Shown: piece after piece, positions 36,536 through 47,039 of the stretch | How the letters are laid out: each line of letters starts with the position of its first letter | How positions within the stretch are numbered: position 1 is the stretch's first letter | NCBI GenBank assembly: GCA_964019165.1 | Contig: OZ025278.1 | Coordinates: 13,953,786 to 14,017,785, forward strand | Source of the DNA: Mastigias papua | Lineage: Eukaryota; Cnidaria; Scyphozoa; Rhizostomeae; Mastigiidae | Direction of reading: 5' to 3' | Length of the DNA: 64,000 nucleotides | Notes under the pieces: generated by a model | What the model was told of the DNA's origin: nothing | Database searches by the model: none | What the model saw: the letters and a program-made list of their open reading frames with translations, nothing else | Position numbers and translations under genes: made by a program

Positions 36536-39500
36536 CTTGTTAAGTGGTGGAAGAAAGGTACGCTAGCCAGTATACTACAATAATCTTTAGTCCGATGTAC
36601 AGGATAAGGTATCTAGCAAGCGTCTTTCTGAAGGTTACAGTCGGATCAAGACAGAAGTCGAAAACCTCATTCTTTTGAAGTTGAATGATTGTCTCGTCTC
36701 CAGTTTCACGTGCCGTCAAATGTCACACATCGTAAGTTGTAGCAGAGTTGGGATACTTGACGGAATGTGCATATGTGCGTAATTGCTTTTTCCAAAGTTT
36801 TTAGCGAGAATTATATTATGCGGTTACCTGATGAGATTCAATTTCATAGCCTTCGTGAAATAATTTTAAGACGTGTTTCACTCCAGCTAATCTTGCTGTT
36901 AAACTTGATATCGAGGTGGCAATTTGAAGCAGCAAAGCATTTGCAGTTTCTACAAAACTCATAACCCAAAGAAAAGATGCTTGTGATCTGGAAGTTGTTA
37001 TTCACTAGTGTGTTGACCAGATCTACACTCTTACAAAATGGGCGTGGCATTTCCTCGAAATTACCCAAAGGGCTTGGCACAAACTGCCTGCGATTACATA
37101 GGCACTATGATAATTCGAATCCAATGGAACTTTAAAAGAATGTTCTTAGCAACATCCTATTTACAAATTCACACTTTCCCCAATAACAGATCCACGGTTT
37201 CAATTTATGACTTCTTTCAAGTGAGTCAGACGTCGCAATTATGTTAGATCATGTATTAGTTAAGTTAGACTAGAAGCATACAGACGTTTAGTTCAGGAAT
37301 CAAAACAACAGGTACTGAAAAATCCCAGGGGGGGATATTCCCTACTTTTCCATACGGGGATCTGAGTCAATATTTGGGCTCTGAGATTTTACAAACAGTC
37401 ATATGTTTGGCGTCTGTGAATTGAAAACGAAGTTGTAAGAGAAAATACTGTTTAGAAAATAAATGGTTATTTATTATATAAAGTGTTAAGAAAGTTGAAA
37501 TTAGATTCAAAATATGAAGTTGTGATGTTCAGCGAAATTTTACGACAGTAGTAGTAGTCCAGAATATGTAGCAATATTTAGGGTCTCAAAATTTTAAGAC
37601 TCGATATTCCAAAGGCACTTGCCTAAGTGATTTTGAAAAAGTGGGTAATTGCGTCCTTGCAGTTCTTTGCAAGAAATACTGACATTGCGTAAGAAGAAGC
37701 GCGAATAGGAATATCTTGAGGTATTGTGCCGTATAACATGTCTGTACCTGAGATACTCTGATCTCGTGCCATGTTATCCCATCAATTAAATTCTTTGTCT
37801 TTCACTTTGCTTTGTTATTAACTGCCTTATTTCATGTGTACTGAATATATTCCCTATTATAAGTGCTGTGTCAACTTCATGACAGATAGGATCTCAAAAC
37901 CCCATTCAGATAATCTCATTGGCTAATTCTGTTGTTTCCGCCCACGTGTTTACACTTAAATGTTTGCTTTCTAACTTTGAATTTGCATCTTGTTCACTTT
38001 GTTGTTCACCATGTCGTTTGTTACAATAATACTAACGGAATTTCTCATATTTACTATCTGTCTCTCATCGTAACTAACTGAGCGGATAAGCTTCATTGCA
38101 AGCGCCAGATACCTCGAAGGAATATTTTCGCAAGCCTGCTCCATTGCATTAGAAATGACCCACGTTTCAGTCCTTGTGGGAGCCCATAGTCTACCAATGT
38201 AGCTACCAATACTGATGCTTTGCTTCGTGGAGCAGACATCAGTCTCTGTTGCCTTTATATGGTTCAGTTGGAAACTTCGTAGTTGATCTTGCTGAAGAAG
38301 ACGCCCTTTCTATTCTTTTTCGTACAAACATTACCTTGATATTTGTGTTGTTTCGTGATCTAACTCAATGCCACTGTGTTTGTGTGGGATGATGATTTAG
38401 TAATTATGGGCGTGTGCTCTTTGCTATTTACGTGACACAGATTTACAATCAGTGACGCATCAATGTATTTGTATACGAACTATTATTTATGGATAATCAG
38501 GGCTTATATTGCTTGGACATTTACACAATTGCCATTTGCTCGGCTGTCCATTGCAATCGCAATTACTATCAGAAAGTGTTTTGAAATCCTTGCTTCCATT
38601 AGCATACCTGTTCAGTCACCAATTAATTTAGCGAAACTCAAACCCTAGTGATTGTATTCCCATTAGCAATATTGATAATACGATGGTGACTCAAATGGTC
38701 TATAGAGTTTTATCTGTTATCCTGTCACAGAACACTAATGCTTTGTGGTTTAACTGTTGATCGTTGATATTCGTAAATTGCATGGGTATTGTGCTATAGC
38801 CCAACTTACATTCAAGAATTGTATTGCTCTTGAAGGGAGCATTTGGCTCGAAGGCGAATATCTGTGAAGAGATTCTTCGTCATGGATATAGTCTTCACCA
38901 AATCAGGTTTGCCCTCGCTTTGATGTTATCTGTCATTGTTTAAGAAGTGTAGAAAATTGTCACGTGTACTCTCTTACAAGAATCACCTTGCGTTTCACAA
39001 CTGCGCCTTATGTGCATTGCAAGGGTACTGAGAGAGTCTTCCATAGATGATATCAGTTCCAGTAAGACAAGAATCTGGATAAATGGGCGTTAGATCCGTA
39101 TAACCTCCGCCTCAACTGAGGTACTCTCATTGGTGATTGTTATCATGGTGATTGTTGTCAAGAGTTGAATCAACTGGATGAGGTAACTTGGTATAGTAGT
39201 TCTAGCAAAAATCGAGAATTTGAAATCTGGAGTGAGAAGTTAATGCAGTTTATTTACTGGTATCAAGATCATTATTGTACTGTCATTATTAGATAGGTTG
39301 TTATGTGCTGATTAGCATTTCTTGCATAAAGATATATGACAACACAGTTCAGATTTTCCCAACCAGAATCAACGCCAATCATTAATCTCTATTTACTATG
39401 TGCCTAAATTCTCTGCTAATGATAGAGTGTACGTATGTTGAAAGGCCTGAAATATGGTCTTCATCACTAGTTGTGCTCCTAGCAATTCAGCAAAAATGTG

Positions 39501-39712
39501 ACCTTTTTCGTAAAAATTAACGTTAATGATATAAGAATAATTGTGCTGCAGTTGCAAAATCTTCTTGCACGGAGAGCAAGGTCAGTGTAGTATACTCACT
39601 AAATTTTCATTGGTCATATGCAATAGGTAAGGTCCTGTAAGTTACTCTTTTGGGCTCCACCTGTAAACCCTTAATGCCAGCTAAGAAGTGGATTTGTACA
39701 TTTCCATGTCTT
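36536..39712. other. Intergenic, nothing recognised
   Basis: No domain-bearing frame or clear element was found between the two SINE copies. Confidence 0.5.
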
Positions 39713-39900
39713 TGGTTGTGTTAGGTCAGCAACTGGCTGGGGGACTTTCCGGATAAGCGACCAAAGCAACTCACTCCGCCGTCCTTCGGAAGGGACGTTA
39801 AACTAGGGGTCCCAAGCTTGGATGCGGCATGTACAGTAGGCCTAAATTAGCTGAAAAAGCTAGATATAACAGACTACTCAAACTATAGTAAACAACACAG
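39713..39900 (+). mobile_element. SINE with conserved central domain, copy 2 (5'-truncated)
   Basis: It begins in the body (TTGGTTGTGTTAGGTCAGCA), then CCGTCCTTCGGAAGGGACGT, TAAACTAGGGGTCCC and AGTAGGCCTAAATTAGCTGA. It is colinear with copy 1 to about the ACTACTCAA...TAAACAACA tail. The tRNA-like head is missing, as is usual for 5'-truncated reverse transcripts. Confidence 0.75.
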
Positions 39901-41720
39901 AAAAATACTGCTCTTGCAATAAGTTCTCCTTCATAACCATCTTTGTGTTAAAGCCCAGTCAAACGCATTCAACATTTCATCCAACATCCTCTAAACGAAT
40001 GTCATCTGAAATGTTGGATGCGCTTAAACAATGCTTTAGAGAATGCATTTACTCTTACAAGTGTAATGTAAGTCATGGTTCTTGCGTCGCTTCAAATATG
40101 GACATAAAGCCTGATCCCAACAATCTGCTGATAATCCTGGGGTTATCTATGCTATGCACTGTGTATAAATCCTTCTCCATTACTTCGGGAAGCTGTATTG
40201 CAAAGAAACCTCAAAAAATGTGCCACCTTCTGTTTTCAAACATAGTCAGGTGGGCCTTACACATTTTGCCGAATTCATTACCATATATTTTTAGTCAGGT
40301 GATCTCACTTCATTTTATTTGATTGAAATGAAATTCGTACAGGGTTACAATTCAGAAATTAAGATCTGGTGTGCAAGTAATTTCTTCAATCACCCTACTA
40401 TAGCAGCCAATTGAAGCTTGGCTAGTAGGGTAAGCAAAGTCACTTGACCTTCAGGAGCAGACCAATCGCAGTACCTTACAAGTCCCACTGTTTGAAATAG
40501 TAGATAGATGTTTCAGTTTAGCCGATTCTCTTATTTTCAAAGTACCTTTTACTAAAAACAGGTGAAAACTTTTATAGATGGTAACGAAGACTAAATATAG
40601 CAAGGTCAAATAGACTTTATGATTTAATGTGTTAATATTTTAGAGGACTTTGGCTTGAAACTATATGCTACATAGTTGCAGACATTGATACGTGGTTTAG
40701 AGGTTAGATTCTGCATAAGTTCGTGACCAACCCAAATCTTTGATGAGGCCATACCCTTTGTCGTTTTTGAAAAATGTCCACACCCTTCATGTTTTCGAAA
40801 AGCTTCAAAGAAGTCTACTTTTGCAAACTGTCGGATTAATGATCAATGTTAATAGTACTGGGAGGAATAGATACAGTATGATTCTATTAGGACCACATTT
40901 TATGAATCTTATTCATATATAATCAGTACCAAGAAAAGGGCACCCAGCCCCTCTCCGTAAAGAGGTGGTAAAGAGGACGACTGAGCCCTTGTCTTCTACA
41001 GACTTGTATAAAATATCTGTCCTTTTTGTAGACTTTTGTCTTTGGCTCTAGGCTATGTTGTTGGTATTGTTGGTACATACAGCTACTGCTTTTACCTTCG
41101 CTATGCTACAATGCCTGGAGTTCGTTCACACCGCTCTATACTCGTTTCTCTCCGTTTTTATTAAGGAAAGTGCTTCCCGTGTGTACTGCTCTATTCTCAA
41201 ATGAATTTTCTATGAGCACAAAAAGTTTTCACATCTCAGTACTAATCTGAGCATTGTTCATTATCAGCTGTTGGAGCATGCCTTTAGGCTGATCGAAGTC
41301 TTCCGGCGTCCCACCAAACTCTTTTGCGCCTCATTTAAGTTATTTATATAAGCCAGGCGAACTATTTATTCCGTGGTGCTCAAATGTCTCCCTTCCTGTG
41401 TCTACTTTTTACAGTATCACATTTTGCTTGAGACGTACAATTAACTGTCTGCTGCAAGATCCATCGTAAAACTGATATAAAAGTGAATGTAATTATATTC
41501 CCTAGTGAAAATGTAAACCGGATTTGCAATATATGGCTGACTAGCTAAATGGATAGATCGTGAAAACAAATATTTTTGTGGGAAAATCTTGATTTCTTGC
41601 CCCTCCTATAAATTTTCCTATCTACGCGTCAGATCATTGGAACAAAAACATCATCATTAAACCGGACCCTTCACAACGAATAAATCACATCTATGACAAA
41701 ATTGTCTCTTGGTTTTACAG
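39901..41720. other. Intergenic with a small TGTTGGATG palindromic segment
   Basis: At 39950-40030, CAACATTTCATCCAACAT is followed by GAAATGTTGGATGCG, a short inverted arrangement that explains the start of the ORF at 39945. The rest is unique AT-rich DNA. Confidence 0.45.
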
Positions 41721-41774
41721 AAGGCGTGCCTTGATCGGTACCTGGAGCTGCTCTCTCCCATATTTCCACCTGAG
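41721..41774 (+). other. Splice-flanked open segment, possible small exon
   Basis: Acceptor CTTGGTTTTACAG at 41720 and donor GTATTT at 41775 bound exactly 54 nt. The segment is about half G+C in an AT-rich neighbourhood. In phase 0 it reads KACLDRYLELLSPIFPPE, and a second frame is also open. No family is recognised and no partner exon is found nearby. It could be an isolated exon of a long-intron gene or chance. Confidence 0.2.
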
Positions 41775-42089
41775 GTATTTATAGTGATGTTCTGCTATTT
41801 GCACGAAATAGGTTTGTAACGTAAATGTGCATAAAAAGCTATAGGCATGTGACAGCAGTAGCTATAAATAAATCTTAGCTTAACTTGACAAAGGACTGAA
41901 TTTAAATATAACCTACTAAGTAGAATTCCGTATTTTAGTTCCGAATGTATGCAGCTTGAGATATGCTCTTACGATCACAATTCTCAGACTGTCGTTGTTG
42001 TAACACGGTTAGCAAATTGCACGGTAGCGCCGCAAGCCGCATAAAAGAGTAGGATATAAATATGATTTAATTTGTCTTATCTTTTATCT

Positions 42090-42258
<169 letters not shown>

Positions 42259-43099
42259 ATATAACAAATGATAGACGTATTCAGTGATATCGCTGTTTTG
42301 TAAAAGACTACTCAGTTTATTCAATAATTCTCTAGAATCAATGCTATTACCAAATGATAACTTGGCATGCCGGATTATTTCCATTCATTCTAATCTTTCA
42401 TTAACATTGTATTTGTTTTCCTGGCAGCTTTCCTTCATTTTTGTGTTTCATGAGATTACTAGGAAGTTTGTGTAATGCCTTTTGTCAAGTTGGTCTTTGC
42501 CTTACAACTAGCTCTCTTTACCATATTTGCCTCCGTGCATGCTTAGTTTCACCATTTTCTTTTACATATATCCAAACGCAAACGGCCTTTTGGAATTTGA
42601 AGCGGAAAATGAGAATATCTTTCCCCATTCACTTCCCTGCTCATTGATTCATTTAGCGGATGTTTGCTCATTTGGAGATTATAATTAAATGAGCTGGATA
42701 ATCTTTACCACATAATGCCTAATTAGACCAAAGAGAGATTGTTTGTATGTCCCGTAGACCCAATTCCTGGAGGGAATTGATTAATTGCAGTTGAGTCGAA
42801 GAGACAGTGTTTCACTAAATTATAAAGTAATTCTCAATCTTTATCAATCCTACCGAGAGTGGACGTCGTTTTGCTATTGAGAGAATCAAGTGAAGTAAAA
42901 TTTTATCTCCATGCAGTAATATTTGCAGTGTAAGTTCCACGTGTGGATTGGTAATTACATACATATGTGCATTCATACATTCGTTCATTGGTGGATAGAT
43001 ATATAGAGTATATATTTACTGATTAACATAGCTATCGAAACGTTTGCAATATACGGAAGTATATTTTTTGAGTTTCGTAATAGAATATGCATGTGTGTA

Positions 43100-43136
43100 T
43101 AGCACTTGTGAAGATGTACATCGAAACGTATGCAAG
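43100..43136 (+). repeat. Cassette CTTGTGAA-GATGTACATC-GAAACGT near TA/TTTA repeats
   Basis: A perfect small stem (GATG/CATC) sits between CTTGTGA and GAAACGT. GCACTTG (left) and CAAGTG (right) can pair around it. It is the same overall arrangement as the cassette at 5786, with two changes in the CTGATGA core. Confidence 0.45.
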
Positions 43137-43197
43137 TGTCAAGAATACTATATATCTTTTGACTATTGTTGAAATTAACCATGTATATTAAATATTC

Positions 43198-43264
43198 AAT
43201 ATATATATATATATATATTTATTTATTTATTTAATTATTTATTTATTTATTTATTTATTTATAT
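43198..43264. repeat. (TA)n(TTTA)n microsatellite
   Basis: A short TA run passes into TTTA units and ends at the left side of the 43295 hairpin cassette. Confidence 0.95.
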
Positions 43265-43294
43265 AGAGCAGAATATGTATAAGGCAAGGACTAC

Positions 43295-43380
43295 TTTATG
43301 CTCTCGACAGGCCTGTTTCGTGAACACTTCTGATGAATGATCAATACCCTCCACGAAACAGGCTTGTTGAGAGCATAAAT
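43295..43380. repeat. 28-bp-arm hairpin beside TA microsatellite
   Basis: Left arm TTATGCTCTCGACAGGCCTG-TTTCGTG and right arm CACGAAACAGGCTTGTTGAG-AGCATAAA pair with about two mismatches. The ~29-nt loop contains CTGATGA. It is bordered on the left by (TTTA)n and on the right, 12 bp away, by a ~230-bp (TA)n tract. Confidence 0.85.
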
Positions 43381-43390
43381 TAGTTCTTAA

Positions 43391-43624
<234 letters not shown>

Positions 43625-44344
43625 CATTGTACGTATGTATTAAGTATGACATGATATTTATCCATACATAGCTACGTAGATTACATAATACTCTTTATGC
43701 CATCACATATTGATACTGTAGATTCATCAAGTCTCTTGCCTCATTCGCCTATGCATCATAACACCTGCGAATTTGGAATATAAACCATTGAAGAGCAATA
43801 ATTATTTTTTCATTTTTCACTTCGAAATCATAATGAGCTTGGATTGAGTTTACAATTCAGACTCTATCTTCACCAGACCTAGCAATTCCAATGGAAGGGA
43901 TTAAATGAGCTATTTGCGCATATCAATAGACCAAAATTTGGTCAATTTGTTTACTTTCCTGCTTCAGAGATGTAATAAATAATTTAATATTTAGCTGCTT
44001 TAATTATTTAATGCACAAGACAATCGTGGGAAGGATTTCATTTGTTCGAGCTATATTAGAAACACTGCAGAGTTATTGACAAAAATTCACAATCATTATG
44101 AACAGCCATTCGGCAATGAAAATCAAGAAGGTATTTCATTGATTTTCATTGCCTGCTTGCTTGAGTTTGTCTAACTTTCCTAAATGAATTCCGAATTCAT
44201 CTCCTTCTTGTGGTAGCAAAACAATACGCTGTAATGGACAGGCCTTATGTTGTAATGTTCTTGTGCTTTGATATATATACTTGAAACTACTTGGGAATAT
44301 CTAATAGTAAATTCAAAGAGAGGCTCGCCAGGCTCAACCGGACC

Positions 44345-44520
44345 CTTCAGGTTTAAAAAGGAGACTTATCTGACTTCAAACAGAGGTTCATCTGGCTTGA
44401 AAAGTCACATCGAGTTTCAATAGGAGATTCGTTGTTTTCAAACAGGGCTCATTGGGTTTGAAATGAGGTTTTGCAGAGTTTCAAAGCGATATTCATGTAA
44501 TTCCAGACGAGATTCATTGG
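44345..44520 (+). repeat. Degenerate ~35-bp tandem repeat
   Basis: Words like TTTCAAACAGRGGTTCAT, CTGGCTTGAAA and GAGATTCRTT recur about five times. The units have strongly diverged. Confidence 0.5.
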
Positions 44521-45162
44521 ATCTTATTGAAAGCTGAAGCATACGAAAGAGCAGTCCTTCTCATTTTCGAGTTCATTGCTTTACTTGCAGTGAACACATT
44601 AGTAAGGAAGCTGACTTGCAGAATCTCCAGTGGTTTCTTTGACGAAGCTTCTGTATGTAGACATTTCAGATAGTGGAATGCTACCATTTCACTGTTAAAT
44701 GCTTGTTTTATTAAAGTTAGAGGGATGGGTATTAATATGCTATATATCGGTTCCATGGCATTTCTCCACCGCTCTTGTCACAAAAATCTTTGAAACCGCA
44801 CTTCTGCATTGCTAAGAGAACCCGTGACGTAACGGCCGGTATTTCAGCAACAAATCGCATTAGTCTTCGAAGCGTCTGCACGAAAATGTGACCGCATTCA
44901 CTGGTATGGGCGATACTGTGTGCGCTTTCAAAGCGGTCTCTAAGAGTCTTGGTTGCTATACAGTTGACTAGTAAACAACAACAGTACTTTGTAAGTAGGA
45001 GTGTTTTCGAGTTTGCCGAAACAGCGAAATACTTATTAATTGCACCAGCACAGTGTATTAATGATGTAGCACAGCTTTTTATTTACGGACAGATAACTTA
45101 AATCTTTGCATATGAAGAGGACTTATATATGTTCTAATGTATATTAACTTTCTGCAAAGGCT

Positions 45163-45537
45163 GACATTTGGTACATACTAAGTCTATAGTTGACTAACAT
45201 AATCTTGAAATAAGTTTTTTCTTGTCCCAGGAAGGAATCGAGCCCATGGACCCACAAAAGCATCATGACGAGGAGCCCCGCGCTACCTCCACTACATCAC
45301 CTCACCGAAACATAAAAAAGTGCCTCAGTTGCACTGAACGACTCATTAGATTCGAAGGGTAGAATGGCATTTGAGTGCCACAGCTATTTCATTTTACTTC
45401 TGTGGCGCAGTGAAATAGCGTGGGACTCCTGGTCATGTTACTTTTGTGTATCCATGGGCTCGATTCCTCCTGGGGCACGACAAAAATTTATTCCAGATTG
45501 TGGTAGCCCACTCTAGAATAAGTATGTTTTAATGTAT
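45163..45537. repeat. Inverted pair of tRNA-like SINE heads
   Basis: The right arm (45401-45537, +) has an A-box-like TGGCGCAGTGAA at 45403-45414 and a B-box-like GGCTCGATTCC at 45457-45467, then CTCCTGGGGCACGACA. The left arm (45163-45300, read on the minus strand) has the same order: AGTGGAGGTAGCGCGGG, CTTTTGTGGGTCCATGGGCT, CGATTCCTTCCTGGGACA. Similarity continues beyond the heads into TTTATTCCAGATTGTGGTAG on the right and its counterpart on the left. The arms are about 135 bp with a 100-bp spacer. Box spacing of about 54 bp and a poor acceptor stem argue against a working tRNA. Confidence 0.75.
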
Positions 45538-45601
45538 GTTTGTAATGCAGACATATTTCCGTCTCCTCCATAGTTCTTAGCTATCTGCTTTTTCATTACA
45601 G

Positions 45602-45641
45602 CTTAGAAGAAGCGGTGAGAGTAAGGAACGAGAATTTGAAC
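45602..45641 (+). other. Splice-flanked 40-nt segment, possible micro-exon
   Basis: A near-ideal acceptor (CTGCTTTTTCATTACAG) and a consensus donor (GTAAGT) bound 40 nt that are open in two frames (for example LEEAVRVRNENLN). It lies just 3' of the inverted SINE pair. It may be a small alternative exon, a 5' UTR exon of the downstream gene, or chance. Confidence 0.22.
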
Positions 45642-46483
45642 GTAAGTTTGTAAGCATCATATATATGCTATATAAACCTTCATAACTGCATTAAATGGAA
45701 AGCTATCACTTGACCATTTTCATGCCAAATTTGTGGTTATATTGGGGTTGTGAGCATCTGGGAGCATGAAAAGGGTATGACTGAACTGCTATGAAAGCAG
45801 AAATGCATCTTTTGCAAAAAGCTATTGTATGTGTATACTAAAAGCGCAGTGGTAGAAAATTTAGGAAACTTTCAACACTGATGCAAAAGTCCCGGATGAA
45901 CCTCTTTATTTGCAACATTCTATTCATCGACTGTAAGCCAATGATTTGCTATGAAAAACATGAACCAGTAGGATGGACCAGGCTCTTGTCATTTGGACCT
46001 AAGAATGATTTTAACATCTGCTTACAATCTCGTTTGTTTGGGTCACGTATGTTTTTTGACTCATATTTTCTATTCACCTAGTTTTCTTTTAGAAGTGGGG
46101 GAGTTTGTGAGAGGCTTTTGGTCCTAAAAACATGATTAACGGGGTTATAACATAAAATGATGTTGGCACTTTGGAATTCTCAAAGGGAGGTTTCTTTTAC
46201 TCTGGTACCAAAACATTGAATGAAATTCTAAGGAACATCAGGGCGGGCCCAAAATCTCTGTGTTCAAAGAACTTGAGGGAAGTTAGTAGATTCTCAAAGA
46301 ACGATCCTAGGTAGAACAGCAACGTTTTTGTTTGACTGTATCAAATAATTTATTTATTTTGATAGTCATTTATCTATGCTGATAGGGTATTCGTGGGTAA
46401 AGAGTTTTAACTAAAATTACAAAAATGAAAAACTAGGACTTTGGGCTAGAGTACTTTTTAAGTGATGTCGCACGTATTTATTG

Positions 46484-46862
46484 CACGTTTTTTTATAAGG
46501 AACCTATCTCAAAGGTTGATTCTTAAAGTTCCTTATTTTTGACCTCTTTTAACCGCATTTTATTGTGTATTTTACCGTAATATTTTCTTTATCTTAACAA
46601 CATTTTTAGAGTCCTGGAAACACCAAAGTTCCAAGGGAAACTTCCTCTATGTACCATTTTTGCTACACGGAATGTACAATGTTCATGCAAATTAGATTGC
46701 AATGAATGGAATCAGTCTCCTGACTCTCGATTTTTTGCAATGATAAAACTTTTCGAACTTTCTTGGTTCCTTTGCGATTTTGTGATTAATAGTGTACGTT
46801 CCTTAAATTTGCTAGCCCTCTTCATGTAGGTTCCTTATAAATCGGTTCCTTTTGGAAAATGC
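46484..46862 (-). mobile_element. TTATAAGGAACC-family element, copy e (minus orientation)
   Basis: It starts CACGTTTTTTTATAAGGAAC, then CTATCTCAAAGG and AAAGTTCCTTATTTTTGACC. It ends CATGTAGGTTCCTTATAAAT. This is the reverse order of copy b. The central part is diverged. Confidence 0.75.
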
Positions 46863-47039
46863 ATATTCCCTTTCAAAGACTGAATCCTCGTACAGCATTG
46901 TGCGTCATTTGCAGTCCACATTGTGTTTGCTTAGTAATATTGCTAGTTACAATTGAAGGTGAACGAATGCCATCCGATCGAAGTTATGCGGGCAATTGCC
47001 AGCATTTCCTTCATGCACAATCTTTGCATTCAAAATAGC

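Noticed and set aside
39945..40322. 125-codon open frame
   Set aside because: It starts without ATG context inside a short inverted TGTTGGATG repeat and shows no domain. Low-complexity origin is more likely.
45401..45482. Functional tRNA gene
   Set aside because: A and B box-like words are present, but the spacing is about 54 bp, the acceptor stem does not pair and an inverted sister copy lies next to it. A SINE head explains it better.
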